Below, one piece after another: positions 17,834 through 25,143 of a DNA stretch of 64,000 nucleotides. The notes below the pieces were generated by a model, which worked only from the letters and a program-made list of their open reading frames with translations, made no database searches and was not told where the DNA came from. Position 1 is the first letter of the stretch; every line of letters starts with the position of its first letter. Source of the DNA: Actinoplanes sp. M2I2 (lineage in GTDB: Bacteria > Actinomycetota > Actinomycetes > Mycobacteriales > Micromonosporaceae); assembly GCF_023544445.1 (NCBI RefSeq), contig NZ_JALPVJ010000002.1, positions 310,001 to 374,000 of the forward strand, in the 5' to 3' direction. Made by a program: the position numbers and the translations under genes.

Positions 17834-18379
17834 ATGTTTCGTACCGGAGGAAGTGTTGTGGCCTTGAGTCTGCTGTTCGTGCTGGCCGGTTGTTCCGGCG
17901 CCGAGAAGGAGGCGGATGCTCCGGCGGTGGCGTCGCTGCAGAGCGCGGCCGCTCCGACCAGCGTGGCCCCCGCCAAACCCAGGAGCGAGCGTCCGATCGT
18001 GCCGATCGACGCCACCGACGAGGACATCAAGGCGATGGCTCAACCGTGGGTTGCCTGCCTGCGGAAGGAGGACGGCTCCCGGTTCAAGGACGAGAGCACC
18101 TGGCAGATCTTCTTCAAGGGCGCCGACGAGACCGATCCGGCCATCAAGGCCTGCCTGTCCAAGATGCCCGAGTCATTGCAGGACAACATCAAGCGCACAG
18201 ACCTGTCGGCGTTCAAGGACAACCAGCGTGAGTTCTACCAGTGTGCCAAGCGGGAGGGTTACAAGCTGACTGATCCGGACCCGACGACCGGCGAGTTCGG
18301 CCTCACCGCGATCGGCCCGAACGGTGACGCGGGTTCCCCCCAGTGGAAGGCGTGCGAGCGCGAGGCGTTCGCGCAGTAG
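17834..18379 (+). CDS. Lipoprotein with four-cysteine domain, divergent from the two-component operon
   Basis: 181 aa from ATG at 17834; GTG at 17858, 7 nt after GGAGG, is an alternative but would remove the charged n-region of the signal peptide. Lipobox LAGC (Cys20), linker, SERPIVPID, then cysteines 75, 107, 137 and 174 in ACLRKEDG, KACLSK, YQCAKREGYK and KACEREAF. It is a clear paralogue of the lipoprotein at 10618 and shares the cysteine framework of the adjacent kinase's external domain. Divergent from that kinase's operon, it is a good candidate for a signal-modulating partner. Function otherwise unknown. Confidence 0.82.
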   Translation: MFRTGGSVVALSLLFVLAGCSGAEKEADAPAVASLQSAAAPTSVAPAKPRSERPIVPIDATDEDIKAMAQPWVACLRKEDGSRFKDESTWQIFFKGADETDPAIKACLSKMPESLQDNIKRTDLSAFKDNQREFYQCAKREGYKLTDPDPTTGEFGLTAIGPNGDAGSPQWKACEREAFAQ

Positions 18380-18385
18380 GGCCGG

Positions 18386-18493
18386 GATGGCACTTTCGTA
18401 CCGGTGGCGGGCTGTGAAGATCCGTCGATGGGCGGTCGTTCGGGGGCTTCGTTTTCGCGAGTCTGGACGTGTTGGGTTCAGCAACGCGAGGAG
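18386..18493 (+). repeat. 108-bp direct repeat, copy 1
   Basis: Aligns without gaps to 21063-21170, with 85 of 108 positions identical by my count. Fully conserved blocks include GATGGCACTTTCGTA, GATCCGTCGATGG, CGGTCGTTCGG, TTTCGCGAG and GTTCAGCAACGCGAGGAG. The last block contains the ribosome-binding site of the gene at 18503. A 39-codon reading frame starting at 18387 ends in an ATGA overlap with that gene. Confidence 0.9.
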
Positions 18494-18502
18494 GAACTGG
18501 TC

Positions 18503-18877
18503 ATGAGCAAGAAGGCTGTGCTTGCAGTCACCGGCATCGCTGCCCTGTTGGTGTGCGGCGGCGGAGGTGCGATCATCTACCAGACCGTCGACGCCGGGAA
18601 GGACTACCTCGGCTCCGCTGTGACCCCCGAGCAGTTCGAGGCCCAGCGGATCGGTCAGCCCGAGGATGAGGTCCGTCGCGCGCTGCCCAAGCCGCTCGAC
18701 GTCGAGGAAAAGGATCTCTACGGCACAGACACCACGCGGGAGGGCCGGCCGGCCGACGCGGCCTGCAGTTACCACCCGGTGAGCTCGCTCAGCGAGGCCG
18801 AGGGCGGACCGATGTACCGTTTCTGCTTCACCGGCGGCGAGCTCACCGAGAAAAAGAAGATCATGGCCGAGGGCTGA
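18503..18877 (+). CDS. Small membrane protein: stand-alone copy of the next kinase's C-terminal domain
   Basis: 124 aa. One N-terminal membrane helix (about 4-26), then an external domain with IGQPEDEVRRALPKP and a cysteine pair at 88 and 108 in CSY and YRFCFTGGEL. The C-terminus of the kinase at 18883 has the same order: a membrane helix, VRVGDSEAAVREKLPDPD, then CVTY and YRFCFRDGAL. The G-x-x-x-x-x-V-x-x-x-L-x-x-P pattern recalls BamE/SmpA-like domains (inference). GAGGAGG precedes the ATG. It lies 5 bp before the kinase gene, so the two are co-transcribed. Confidence 0.8.
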   Translation: MSKKAVLAVTGIAALLVCGGGGAIIYQTVDAGKDYLGSAVTPEQFEAQRIGQPEDEVRRALPKPLDVEEKDLYGTDTTREGRPADAACSYHPVSSLSEAEGGPMYRFCFTGGELTEKKKIMAEG

Positions 18878-18882
18878 GAGAG

Positions 18883-20388
18883 TTGAGTTCGACGACGCGC
18901 AAGGCCTACGAGGTGACGCTGGCACTGCTCGTCGCCGGCAGCATCGCCGCCATCGGTCTGCTGGTCGGTCTGCCGCCCGCTGCCGTCGCCGCGCTCGCCG
19001 GCCTCGACCTGGCGCTGGTCGCAGCGCGGCGGAAGTACCCGGCCGCCGCGCTGCTCGTCTTCGCCGCCGTCCTGCTGGCCACCGGCCGGCCGGACGGACT
19101 GGCCCTGGTCGTGCTGAGCTGGTCGGCCGGCTACCGGTTGCGCCCGGGCCGGCTCAGCGCGGTCCTCGCCGCCACCGCGGTCCTGTACGTGACCGGCTCC
19201 TGGCTGCACAACTCCGGAGGCATCACCGGGCTCGCGTTCCAGGCCGGGATCTTCGTGGTCTTCGCGATCCTGCCGGCCGTCGTCGCCCGGATGTCGGCCC
19301 AGCGTCAGGAGATCCTCGTCCTGCTGCACGAACGGACCGTGCACCTGGCCGGTCAGCAGCGGGTCATCGCCGAGCAGGCCCGGGTCCGCGAGGCGCACCG
19401 GATCGCCCGGGAGATGCACGACTCGCTCGGGCACCGGCTGACCCTCCTGACCCTGTACGCCGGGGCGCTGGAAGCCGGGGGCAAGCCGGACGGCGAGACG
19501 CTCGGGCTGTTGCACACCACGTCCCGGTCGGCCATCGACGAGTTGCGGCTGATCCTCGACGTCCTGCGCGACGAGTCACCGGTCGACCCGCAGCGGGCCG
19601 GCCTGGCGCACACCGACGACCTGGTCGCCGACGCCCGCTCGGCCGGGGCCGACATCGAGCTGGCCCGCGAGGGTGAACCGGTCGAGCTGCCCGTGATGGT
19701 CGAGCACGCGGCCTACCGCACGCTGCAGGAAGGCGTCACCAACGCGCTCAAGCACGCGCGCGGTGGCCGCATCCGGCTCGCCCTGCGGTACGAGGACGGC
19801 ACGGTGATCGCCGAGGTCGTCAACGGTCCGGGTCGTCCGCACGACGGGCCCACCGGTGGTCAGGGGTTGTACGGGCTGGCCGAACGGGTCCGCCTGGCCG
19901 GTGGGGTGCTTTACCACGGGCCGGAGCCGGACGGCGGCTTCCGGATCGCCGCCACCCTGCCGCTGACTGCCTCGGCCCCACCGACGCGCGAACCGTGGCC
20001 GGCGGTGGCCGCCCCGGCCGTGGTGGACGATGTCGGGGAGGCTCTGCGCCGCGCGGACCGTCGCCGGCGGGCCTGGATCGGCGGGATCGTGGCCGGAGTG
20101 GTGGCCGTAGGGGTGCTGTGTGCCGGGGGAGCCATGACGTTCTGGCTGCACATCAGCGTCGACCAGGAAACCTATGACAGCGTGCGCGTCGGTGACAGCG
20201 AGGCCGCCGTACGGGAGAAGCTGCCCGACCCCGACTGGGCGCAGGTGACTGTCGATCCTGCTCCGGGCTGTGTCACCTACAACGGTGAGCTGGGCCTGTC
20301 CAGCGATCGGTCGTCGAGCGGGTACCGTTTCTGCTTCCGCGACGGGGCGCTGGTCTCGAAGGAGCCGATCGACGATGCCGGACAGTGA
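18883..20388 (+). CDS. NarL-type sensor histidine kinase with extra C-terminal membrane and external domain
   Basis: 501 aa from TTG at 18883. Several N-terminal membrane helices (about 10-135), HisKA_3 phospho-acceptor REMHDSLGHRLTLL with His179, and an ATPase domain (NALKHARGG, GQGLYGLAERVRLAGG). Ordinary family members end at about residue 365. This one continues through a Pro/Ala linker to another membrane helix (398-421) and an external domain with cysteines 463 and 484, homologous to the small protein just upstream. The kinase core thus lies between two membrane regions. It overlaps its regulator gene by 14 bp. Confidence 0.9.
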   Translation: MSSTTRKAYEVTLALLVAGSIAAIGLLVGLPPAAVAALAGLDLALVAARRKYPAAALLVFAAVLLATGRPDGLALVVLSWSAGYRLRPGRLSAVLAATAVLYVTGSWLHNSGGITGLAFQAGIFVVFAILPAVVARMSAQRQEILVLLHERTVHLAGQQRVIAEQARVREAHRIAREMHDSLGHRLTLLTLYAGALEAGGKPDGETLGLLHTTSRSAIDELRLILDVLRDESPVDPQRAGLAHTDDLVADARSAGADIELAREGEPVELPVMVEHAAYRTLQEGVTNALKHARGGRIRLALRYEDGTVIAEVVNGPGRPHDGPTGGQGLYGLAERVRLAGGVLYHGPEPDGGFRIAATLPLTASAPPTREPWPAVAAPAVVDDVGEALRRADRRRRAWIGGIVAGVVAVGVLCAGGAMTFWLHISVDQETYDSVRVGDSEAAVREKLPDPDWAQVTVDPAPGCVTYNGELGLSSDRSSSGYRFCFRDGALVSKEPIDDAGQ

Positions 20389-21040
20389 ACCGCTGCGGAT
20401 CCTGATCGCCGACGACGACGATCTGACCCGCGGCGGCATCCGCCTCATCCTGGCCGCCCTGCCCGGTGTCGAGGTCGTGGCCGAGGCGGCCGACGGTGTG
20501 CAGGCCCGCGATCTGGCCATCCGCCACCGCCCGAGCGTCGTGCTGCTGGACATCAAGATGCCGGTGCTGAGCGGGCTGGCCGCGCTGCGGGAGATCCGCC
20601 GGGCCACCACGGTGCCGGTCGTCATGCTCACCACATTCGGTGAGGAGGACTACATCGACGAGGCGCTGGCCGGCGGGGCAGCCGGATTCGTCCTGAAGAG
20701 CTCGGCCGCCGAGGAACTGGAACCGGCCATCCGCGCGGCCGCGGCGGGTCAGATGTTCCTGTCCCCACCGGTCACCCGGCAGACCGTGCGGCGGCTGGAA
20801 CAGTTGCGCCCGGAGCCGCCCGGCGAGGGCGTCCAGGCCCGGCTCGACCAGCTCAGCGGGCGCGAGCTCGACGTGCTCCGGCTGCTCGCCCAGGGGTTGT
20901 CCAACACGGTGATCAGCCAGCGCCTGAGCATCTCCGAGAGCACGGTGAAGACGCACGTGAGCCGGGTGCTGCTCAAGCTGGAATGCGAGAACCGGGTGCA
21001 GGCGGCGCTGCTGGCCCACCGTCTGGGTCTGCTGGCCTGA
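20375..21040 (+). CDS. NarL/LuxR-family response regulator
   Basis: 221 aa from ATG at 20375, overlapping the end of the kinase gene by 14 bp. Receiver with ADDDDL, VVLLDIKMPV (phospho-acceptor Asp) and FVLKSSAAEEL (conserved Lys); the C-terminal LuxR HTH reads LSGRELDVLRLLAQGLSNTVISQRLSISESTVKTHVSRVLLKL. All key residues are present, unlike the regulator at 9369. Partner of the kinase at 18883. A short GC-rich hairpin follows directly after the stop. Confidence 0.93.
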   Translation: MPDSEPLRILIADDDDLTRGGIRLILAALPGVEVVAEAADGVQARDLAIRHRPSVVLLDIKMPVLSGLAALREIRRATTVPVVMLTTFGEEDYIDEALAGGAAGFVLKSSAAEELEPAIRAAAAGQMFLSPPVTRQTVRRLEQLRPEPPGEGVQARLDQLSGRELDVLRLLAQGLSNTVISQRLSISESTVKTHVSRVLLKLECENRVQAALLAHRLGLLA

Positions 21041-21054
21041 CCGGGGCGTCCCGG
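21041..21054 (+). terminator. Hairpin directly after the response regulator
   Basis: CCGGG-GCGT-CCCGG starts at the first base after the stop codon. There is no U-tract, as is usual in this GC range. It could end the 18503-21040 transcript before the second direct repeat. Confidence 0.45.
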
Positions 21055-21062
21055 CCCGGGCC

Positions 21063-21170
21063 GATGGCACTTTCGTATCACGAGCAGGCGGACAGGATCC
21101 GTCGATGGACGGTCGTTCGGAAGTCTCTGTTTCGCGAGACTGGATCAGTTCCGTTCAGCAACGCGAGGAG
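21063..21170 (+). repeat. 108-bp direct repeat, copy 2
   Basis: Second copy of the element at 18386, same orientation, 2,677 bp downstream. It ends at GAGGAG, the ribosome-binding site of the AraC gene at 21177. The two copies flank the small protein-kinase-regulator module. The copies differ mostly at amino-acid-changing positions if read as the short frame, so selection looks like it acts on DNA or RNA rather than peptide. Confidence 0.9.
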
Positions 21171-21176
21171 CCGGCC

Positions 21177-21887
21177 ATGCCGCCGAAAGAGCCCGGAGCA
21201 CGCGATCAGGAAGTGAACGGTTTTCTCTCGGAGGTGGAGCGTCTGTGCCAGGTCCGAGGGTGGCGTTCCTTCCGTCGCAACGACGGCCGCGGTCCGGCTC
21301 CGACGGGCCCGGCGGATCGATTCGTCCTGTCCGACGACCGGGCGCCGAACCCGCCCGGAGCCCGGACCGACTGCACGACGCGGGCGGCGCATCGCCTGCT
21401 CGTCGCCCACCTGGAGACCGTTTCGGCGGTCCTCATCGACCTGCCGCCGGCCGCCCTGCTGGCCGCCTCGGACGCCGCCGTCGAGCTGGTCAAGGGCGTT
21501 CTGGCCGAGGACGCGGCCGGGTTCGAGGCGTCGACGGCGATCAGCCTGGCCGGTGAGGCACGACAAGTGGCAGAGAGCGCACTCACCGATCCGCACCTGT
21601 CGTCCGTCTGGGTGGCCAGGAGACTGAGCGTCTCCGAGCGAACGTTGCAACGGGCGTTCCGCGCCGAGGGGGAGACCCTGATGACGTACGTACGGCGGAG
21701 GCGGATCGAAAGCGCGCTGGCCGAACTGATCGGGACAGTGCCACGACCCAGCGTCATCGAGGTGGCCGCCCGATGGGGTTTCTCCGACAGCAGCCACCTG
21801 ATCCGGGTCTGCCGCAAGCTCTACGGCCAGACCCCGACGCAGTACATCCGCGCCCACACCCAGGCCGAGCAGGAGCAGCCCGATTGA
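21177..21887 (+). CDS. AraC-family transcriptional regulator
   Basis: 236 aa; ATG at 21177 with GAGGAG 6 nt upstream. The C-terminal third is an AraC double HTH (LSSVWVARRLSVSERTLQRAFRAEGETLMTYVRRRRIESALAEL ... IEVAARWGFSDSSHLIRVCRKLYGQTPTQYI). The N-terminal 130 residues are not a recognisable cupin. Its whole leader duplicates the leader of the gene at 18503, so the two genes probably respond to the same signal. It may extend the regulon of the neighbouring two-component system. Confidence 0.88.
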   Translation: MPPKEPGARDQEVNGFLSEVERLCQVRGWRSFRRNDGRGPAPTGPADRFVLSDDRAPNPPGARTDCTTRAAHRLLVAHLETVSAVLIDLPPAALLAASDAAVELVKGVLAEDAAGFEASTAISLAGEARQVAESALTDPHLSSVWVARRLSVSERTLQRAFRAEGETLMTYVRRRRIESALAELIGTVPRPSVIEVAARWGFSDSSHLIRVCRKLYGQTPTQYIRAHTQAEQEQPD

Positions 21888-22061
21888 GGCAGACGGTCAC
21901 CCCGGTGAGACAGGCTCCACTGTGCCGCCTTGGCCACGCCGAGCTTCCCTGCAGTTCCATGGTTCTCCCCGTGGGTGTCGCTGTCCTACGACCGAATCGC
22001 AGGAATCAGCGGACTTACTGCCGGTGCCCGAATGCCTCAGATCCGGAACCGTCTGCCTCGA

Positions 22062-22100
22062 AACTCGCAAGCTCGAGTTGTCGCGCCGGTGTTGTAACGT
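22062..22100 (+). promoter_or_regulatory. Operator-like repeat and -10 of the XRE gene
   Basis: AACTCG-CAAGCT-CGAGTT (22062-22079) is a perfect 6-bp inverted repeat. TAACGT (22095-22100) lies 6 nt before the GTG at 22107, so transcription and translation probably start together. Autoregulation is the likely meaning. Confidence 0.4.
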
Positions 22101-22106
22101 TCGCGG

Positions 22107-22976
22107 GTGACCAGCGCGACTCACGCCACGTGGCGGCACGAACTCGGTGACTTCCTCCGGCGCCGCCGGGAGTCGATCGCGCCGGCCGAGGTCGGGTTGC
22201 CGCCGGGTGGGCGGCGCCGGACGCCGGGGCTGCGCCGGGACGAGGTCGCCGAGCTGGCCAACATGTCGGCGGTCTACTACGAGCGCCTCGAGCAGGGCCG
22301 GGGTCCGCAACCGTCGGCGACCATGCTGAGCAGTCTGGCCCAGGCGTTGCGGCTCAGCACCGACGAGCGCGACCACCTGTACCGGCTGACCGGGCAGACC
22401 GCGCCGGTGGCGCCCGAGCCCGCGGGGTACGTCGATCCCTCGCTTTTCGCGGTCCTCAACGCGGCCGCGTACACCGCGCCGGGCTTCATCGCCGACGAGC
22501 TCGGCACGGTCGTGGCGCAGAACGCTCTGAACGTCGCCCTGTTCGGCGAGTTCCTGACCCGGCCGGGCTGGGCGGGCAACGTCGTCTGGCTGTGGTTCAC
22601 CTCGCCGGAGTGGCGGCTCACCCTCGATCCGGAGGACCAGCACGACCAGACCAGCCGGGCGTACGTGGCCGACCTGCGCGCCGTCGCCGGTCGCCGGGAC
22701 GCCGAACCCCGGGCCGCCGCGCTGGTGGCGGAGCTTCGCTCGGTCAGCCGCCGGTTCGCCGAGCTGTGGGACGAGCATCAGGTCTCGGTCCTGCACTGCG
22801 CCACCAAGCGCGTCGTGCACGAGCAGGTCGGGCGGCTCGACCTGGACTGCACGGTGACGCTGAGCCCGCTCTCCCGGCAGCGGATGCTGTTGCTGCACCC
22901 GGTGCCGGGCACCCCGGCCGCGGAGCGGCTGGCGCGGCTCGTGACCTCGCTGGGCCTTACCCCGGCCGGGCGCTGA
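22107..22976 (+). CDS. MmyB-type XRE-family transcriptional regulator
   Basis: 289 aa from GTG. The N-terminal HTH (RTPGLRRDEVAELANMSAVYYERLEQGRGPQPSATML, about 35-70) is followed by the MmyB-like ligand-binding domain (about 105-280). MmyB activates methylenomycin synthesis in Streptomyces, and the domain is thought to bind fatty acids. Most relatives control an adjacent enzyme gene; here the convergent alpha/beta hydrolase lies 16 bp away, without a shared promoter. One of four intact copies of this family in the window. Confidence 0.9.
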   Translation: MTSATHATWRHELGDFLRRRRESIAPAEVGLPPGGRRRTPGLRRDEVAELANMSAVYYERLEQGRGPQPSATMLSSLAQALRLSTDERDHLYRLTGQTAPVAPEPAGYVDPSLFAVLNAAAYTAPGFIADELGTVVAQNALNVALFGEFLTRPGWAGNVVWLWFTSPEWRLTLDPEDQHDQTSRAYVADLRAVAGRRDAEPRAAALVAELRSVSRRFAELWDEHQVSVLHCATKRVVHEQVGRLDLDCTVTLSPLSRQRMLLLHPVPGTPAAERLARLVTSLGLTPAGR

Positions 22977-22992
22977 GGGTCCCACCGATCTT

Positions 22993-23859
22993 TCAGGCGG
23001 AGGCACGCTCCGGCCGGCGGGAACGGTAGGCCGCACCGATCACGTCGGCCAGCGCGTCCGGCGCCGACAACAACGGCGAGTGCGAGGTGGCGAAGGCGAC
23101 CACCGTGGTGGGCCGGGCCGACACCGCGTCGATCTCGCGGACGAACCGGGTCTGCAGCGCGCGCGGCACGACGCGATCCTCGCTGCACAGCACGTAGGTG
23201 TGCGGCACCGATCCGTACCGCTCAGCGGTGACGGTGAGCGTCTCGCCGGCGATGCCGGCCGGGGCGTCGGGGCTCAGCAGGCCGATGGCCGCGTCGGCGA
23301 CCTGCTCGTCGACGTCGTGATAGAAGACTTCGCGCATCGCAGCGTGCCGGGATCGGTCGCCGACGTCGATACGCAGGGCGCCGACGGCAGCCGGGTCGGC
23401 GGCCAGAAGTCCGCCCACCTGCCCCTCGGCCGCCTCCGGCGTGGAGAAGTACTCCGCGGTGGACAGGCCGGCCACCGGGACATAGGCCGTCACATAGATG
23501 AGCTCGGCGAAGAGTTCGGGGGCCAGTTCGGCCGCCGCGGTGGCGACGATCCCGCCCATGCTGTGCGCGACGACCACACACGGCCGCCCACCGCCGGCCT
23601 GGCGGATCTGCTCGACCAGCAAGGCCGCGGCCGATGAGGCGGTCACAGCGGCCGACGGCGACGGCTCGGTCGCGAAGGCCGCCGGGTCGAACGGCCGGGC
23701 CCAGCGGGCCGCGAGGGAACGCCCGTTCAGGCCGTGCCCTTCGAGATCGACAGCGAGAGAGGGTACGCCACGAGCGGCCAGAGACCCGGTCACCGGGCTC
23801 CAGCACCAGCTTCCGTGCCACAACCCGTGAACCAGGACGATCGGAGTGAGGTCGGTCAT
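22993..23859 (-). CDS. Alpha/beta-fold hydrolase (esterase-like)
   Basis: 288 aa from ATG at 23859; the upstream extension to 23976 is not supported. VLVHGLWHGSWCW holds the oxyanion region and AHSMGGIV the nucleophile elbow (G-x-S-x-G variant, Ser near 98); HSPLLSAPDALADVI near the end supplies the catalytic His. The sequence style is that of plant-MKS1/SABP2-like esterases found in actinobacteria. Cytoplasmic; substrate unknown. TACGTT 7 nt before the ATG suggests a leaderless mRNA. Confidence 0.87.
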   Translation of the reverse strand: MTDLTPIVLVHGLWHGSWCWSPVTGSLAARGVPSLAVDLEGHGLNGRSLAARWARPFDPAAFATEPSPSAAVTASSAAALLVEQIRQAGGGRPCVVVAHSMGGIVATAAAELAPELFAELIYVTAYVPVAGLSTAEYFSTPEAAEGQVGGLLAADPAAVGALRIDVGDRSRHAAMREVFYHDVDEQVADAAIGLLSPDAPAGIAGETLTVTAERYGSVPHTYVLCSEDRVVPRALQTRFVREIDAVSARPTTVVAFATSHSPLLSAPDALADVIGAAYRSRRPERASA

Positions 23860-24101
23860 GGCCAGAAACGTAGAGCCCGGCCGGATCGCCAACCACGCAT
23901 CAACAGTACGAGGCTGAGGAGCCGCCGCGAGCCGCGCGCGTCTCGGAAGGCCGGTCTTCCCGGCTACGGAGGCCACAAACGGATCGCGGCTCGCATCTAC
24001 CTCTGTGAATCGACGTTCCTCAGAGGAGATTCATGCGTCTGCGTTGGAAACTGGTCGCCGTGACGGCGCGAGCGGCACTGGAGCCTGACGATCGTCGGCG
24101 G

Positions 24102-24515
24102 TCAGGCGGCGTCGACGATGGCGGTGACCCGGATCTCCACCCGCATGGCCGGGTGACCGAGCGCCGCGACGCCGAGCTCGGTCCAGATCGGCGCGCGGTC
24201 ACCCATGCGCTTGCGGAACTGCTCCACCATGACGCGGTTGTGCGCTTCGAAGCCGTCCGCGCCGAGAACGTGATACGAGTCCACCGAGATGACGTCACCC
24301 CAGGTGGCGCCGGCCTGGGCCAGGGTCCGCCCGAGATTGTCGAAGGCCTGCGTGATCTCCTCGTCGAGGGTGCCGGGGAACGTGAAGTCGTCGTGCCAGC
24401 CACCCTGTCCGGACGTCTCGACGCGGTTGCCGACCCGCACCGCCTGGTTGTAGTGCAGGTTGGCCAGTTGCGTGTCGCCGTACCCCGGAGTGGCGTGGAA
24501 CGTCGGCTCGGTCAT
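24102..24515 (-). CDS. RidA-family protein
   Basis: 137 aa from ATG at 24515. The RidA/YjgF fold is recognisable from ETSGQGGWHDDFTFPGTLDEEITQAFDNL, and the conserved arginine lies in MRVEIRVTAIV near the C-terminus. RidA proteins hydrolyse reactive enamine/imine intermediates; sub-family members take other substrates. Divergent from a MarR gene with two palindromes between them, so it is the likely MarR target. Confidence 0.87.
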   Translation of the reverse strand: MTEPTFHATPGYGDTQLANLHYNQAVRVGNRVETSGQGGWHDDFTFPGTLDEEITQAFDNLGRTLAQAGATWGDVISVDSYHVLGADGFEAHNRVMVEQFRKRMGDRAPIWTELGVAALGHPAMRVEIRVTAIVDAA

Positions 24516-24535
24516 CCCGATCCCCTCTCTCAAAG

Positions 24536-24580
24536 CTTCATGTGTGAAGTGAAACGTACACCGGGATACGTCACGCGTGA
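24536..24580. promoter_or_regulatory. Two palindromic sites between ridA-like and MarR genes
   Basis: CTTCA-TGTG-TGAAG (24536-24549) and TCACGCGTGA (24571-24580) have centres 33 bp apart, about three helical turns, and share GTGAAGT. MarR dimers bind such sites; occupancy would repress both directions. Confidence 0.6.
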
Positions 24581-24597
24581 AGTAATGAGGGACGAGT

Positions 24598-25110
24598 ATG
24601 GTGATTGTCATGACGACCACCGAGAGCCCCGGCCACGGTGTGGACGACCCTGGCGAGGCGCTCTGGCTGACTCCCGCGGAAAAGGAAGCCTGGACCGGGC
24701 TGATCTCGATGATCCTGCTCGTGCCCGGGCGGCTGGAGTCTCCGCTGCAGCACGCGGCCGGCATCACGCTCTACGAGTATCTGACGCTCAGCCACATCTC
24801 GGACGCTCCCGGCCGCCGGCTGCGGATGACCGAGCTGGCCTATCTGACCAACGGCTCGCTCTCCCGGTTGTCCAACGTCGTCCGGCGCTTCGAGCAGCGC
24901 GGCTGGGTGGTGCGCTCACCCGACCCCGACGACGGCCGGTGCACTCTCGCCGCTCTCACCGACGCCGGCTACGACGTGGTCGTCGCGGCCGCGCCGACCC
25001 ATGTGCGCGCGGTGCGGCAGGTCGTGCTCGACCATCTCAGCGTCACCGACCAGCGGGCGCTGGCCCGGATAGCGGCCAAGCTGCGGGTACGACCCGTCGA
25101 CCAGGATTGA
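24598..25110 (+). CDS. MarR-family transcriptional regulator
   Basis: 170 aa; ATG at 24598 is preceded by GAGGGA, while ATG at 24610 lacks a site. The winged helix is clear (ITLYEYLTLSHISDAPGRRLRMTELAYLTNGSLSRLSNVVRRFEQRGWVVRSPDPDDGRCTLAALTDAG). It is likely to repress itself and the divergent ridA-like gene through the palindromes at 24536-24580. The last codons (RPVDQD and stop) lie in a 25-bp sequence that is duplicated in tandem. Confidence 0.9.
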   Translation: MVIVMTTTESPGHGVDDPGEALWLTPAEKEAWTGLISMILLVPGRLESPLQHAAGITLYEYLTLSHISDAPGRRLRMTELAYLTNGSLSRLSNVVRRFEQRGWVVRSPDPDDGRCTLAALTDAGYDVVVAAAPTHVRAVRQVVLDHLSVTDQRALARIAAKLRVRPVDQD

Positions 25111-25142
25111 ACCGGCGCCCGTCGACCAGGATTGAACCGGCG
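25093..25142. repeat. Perfect tandem duplication of 25 bp
   Basis: 25093-25117 and 25118-25142 are identical (starting CCCGTCGACCAGGATTGA). The first copy contains the MarR stop codon; the second reaches to 2 bp before the end of the convergent membrane-protein gene at 25144. Confidence 0.95.
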
Positions 25143-25143
25143 A

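Noticed and set aside
18387..18506. MALSY frame in the direct repeat as a conserved peptide gene
   Set aside because: Differences between the copies fall mostly on amino-acid-changing positions while whole DNA blocks are identical, so a regulatory element explains the conservation better; kept only as a finding.
24033..24101. Possible gene start (GAGGAG then ATG at 24033, MRLRWKLVAV)
   Set aside because: After about 20 codons it runs antisense through the RidA-like gene with no recognisable continuation; at most a relic.
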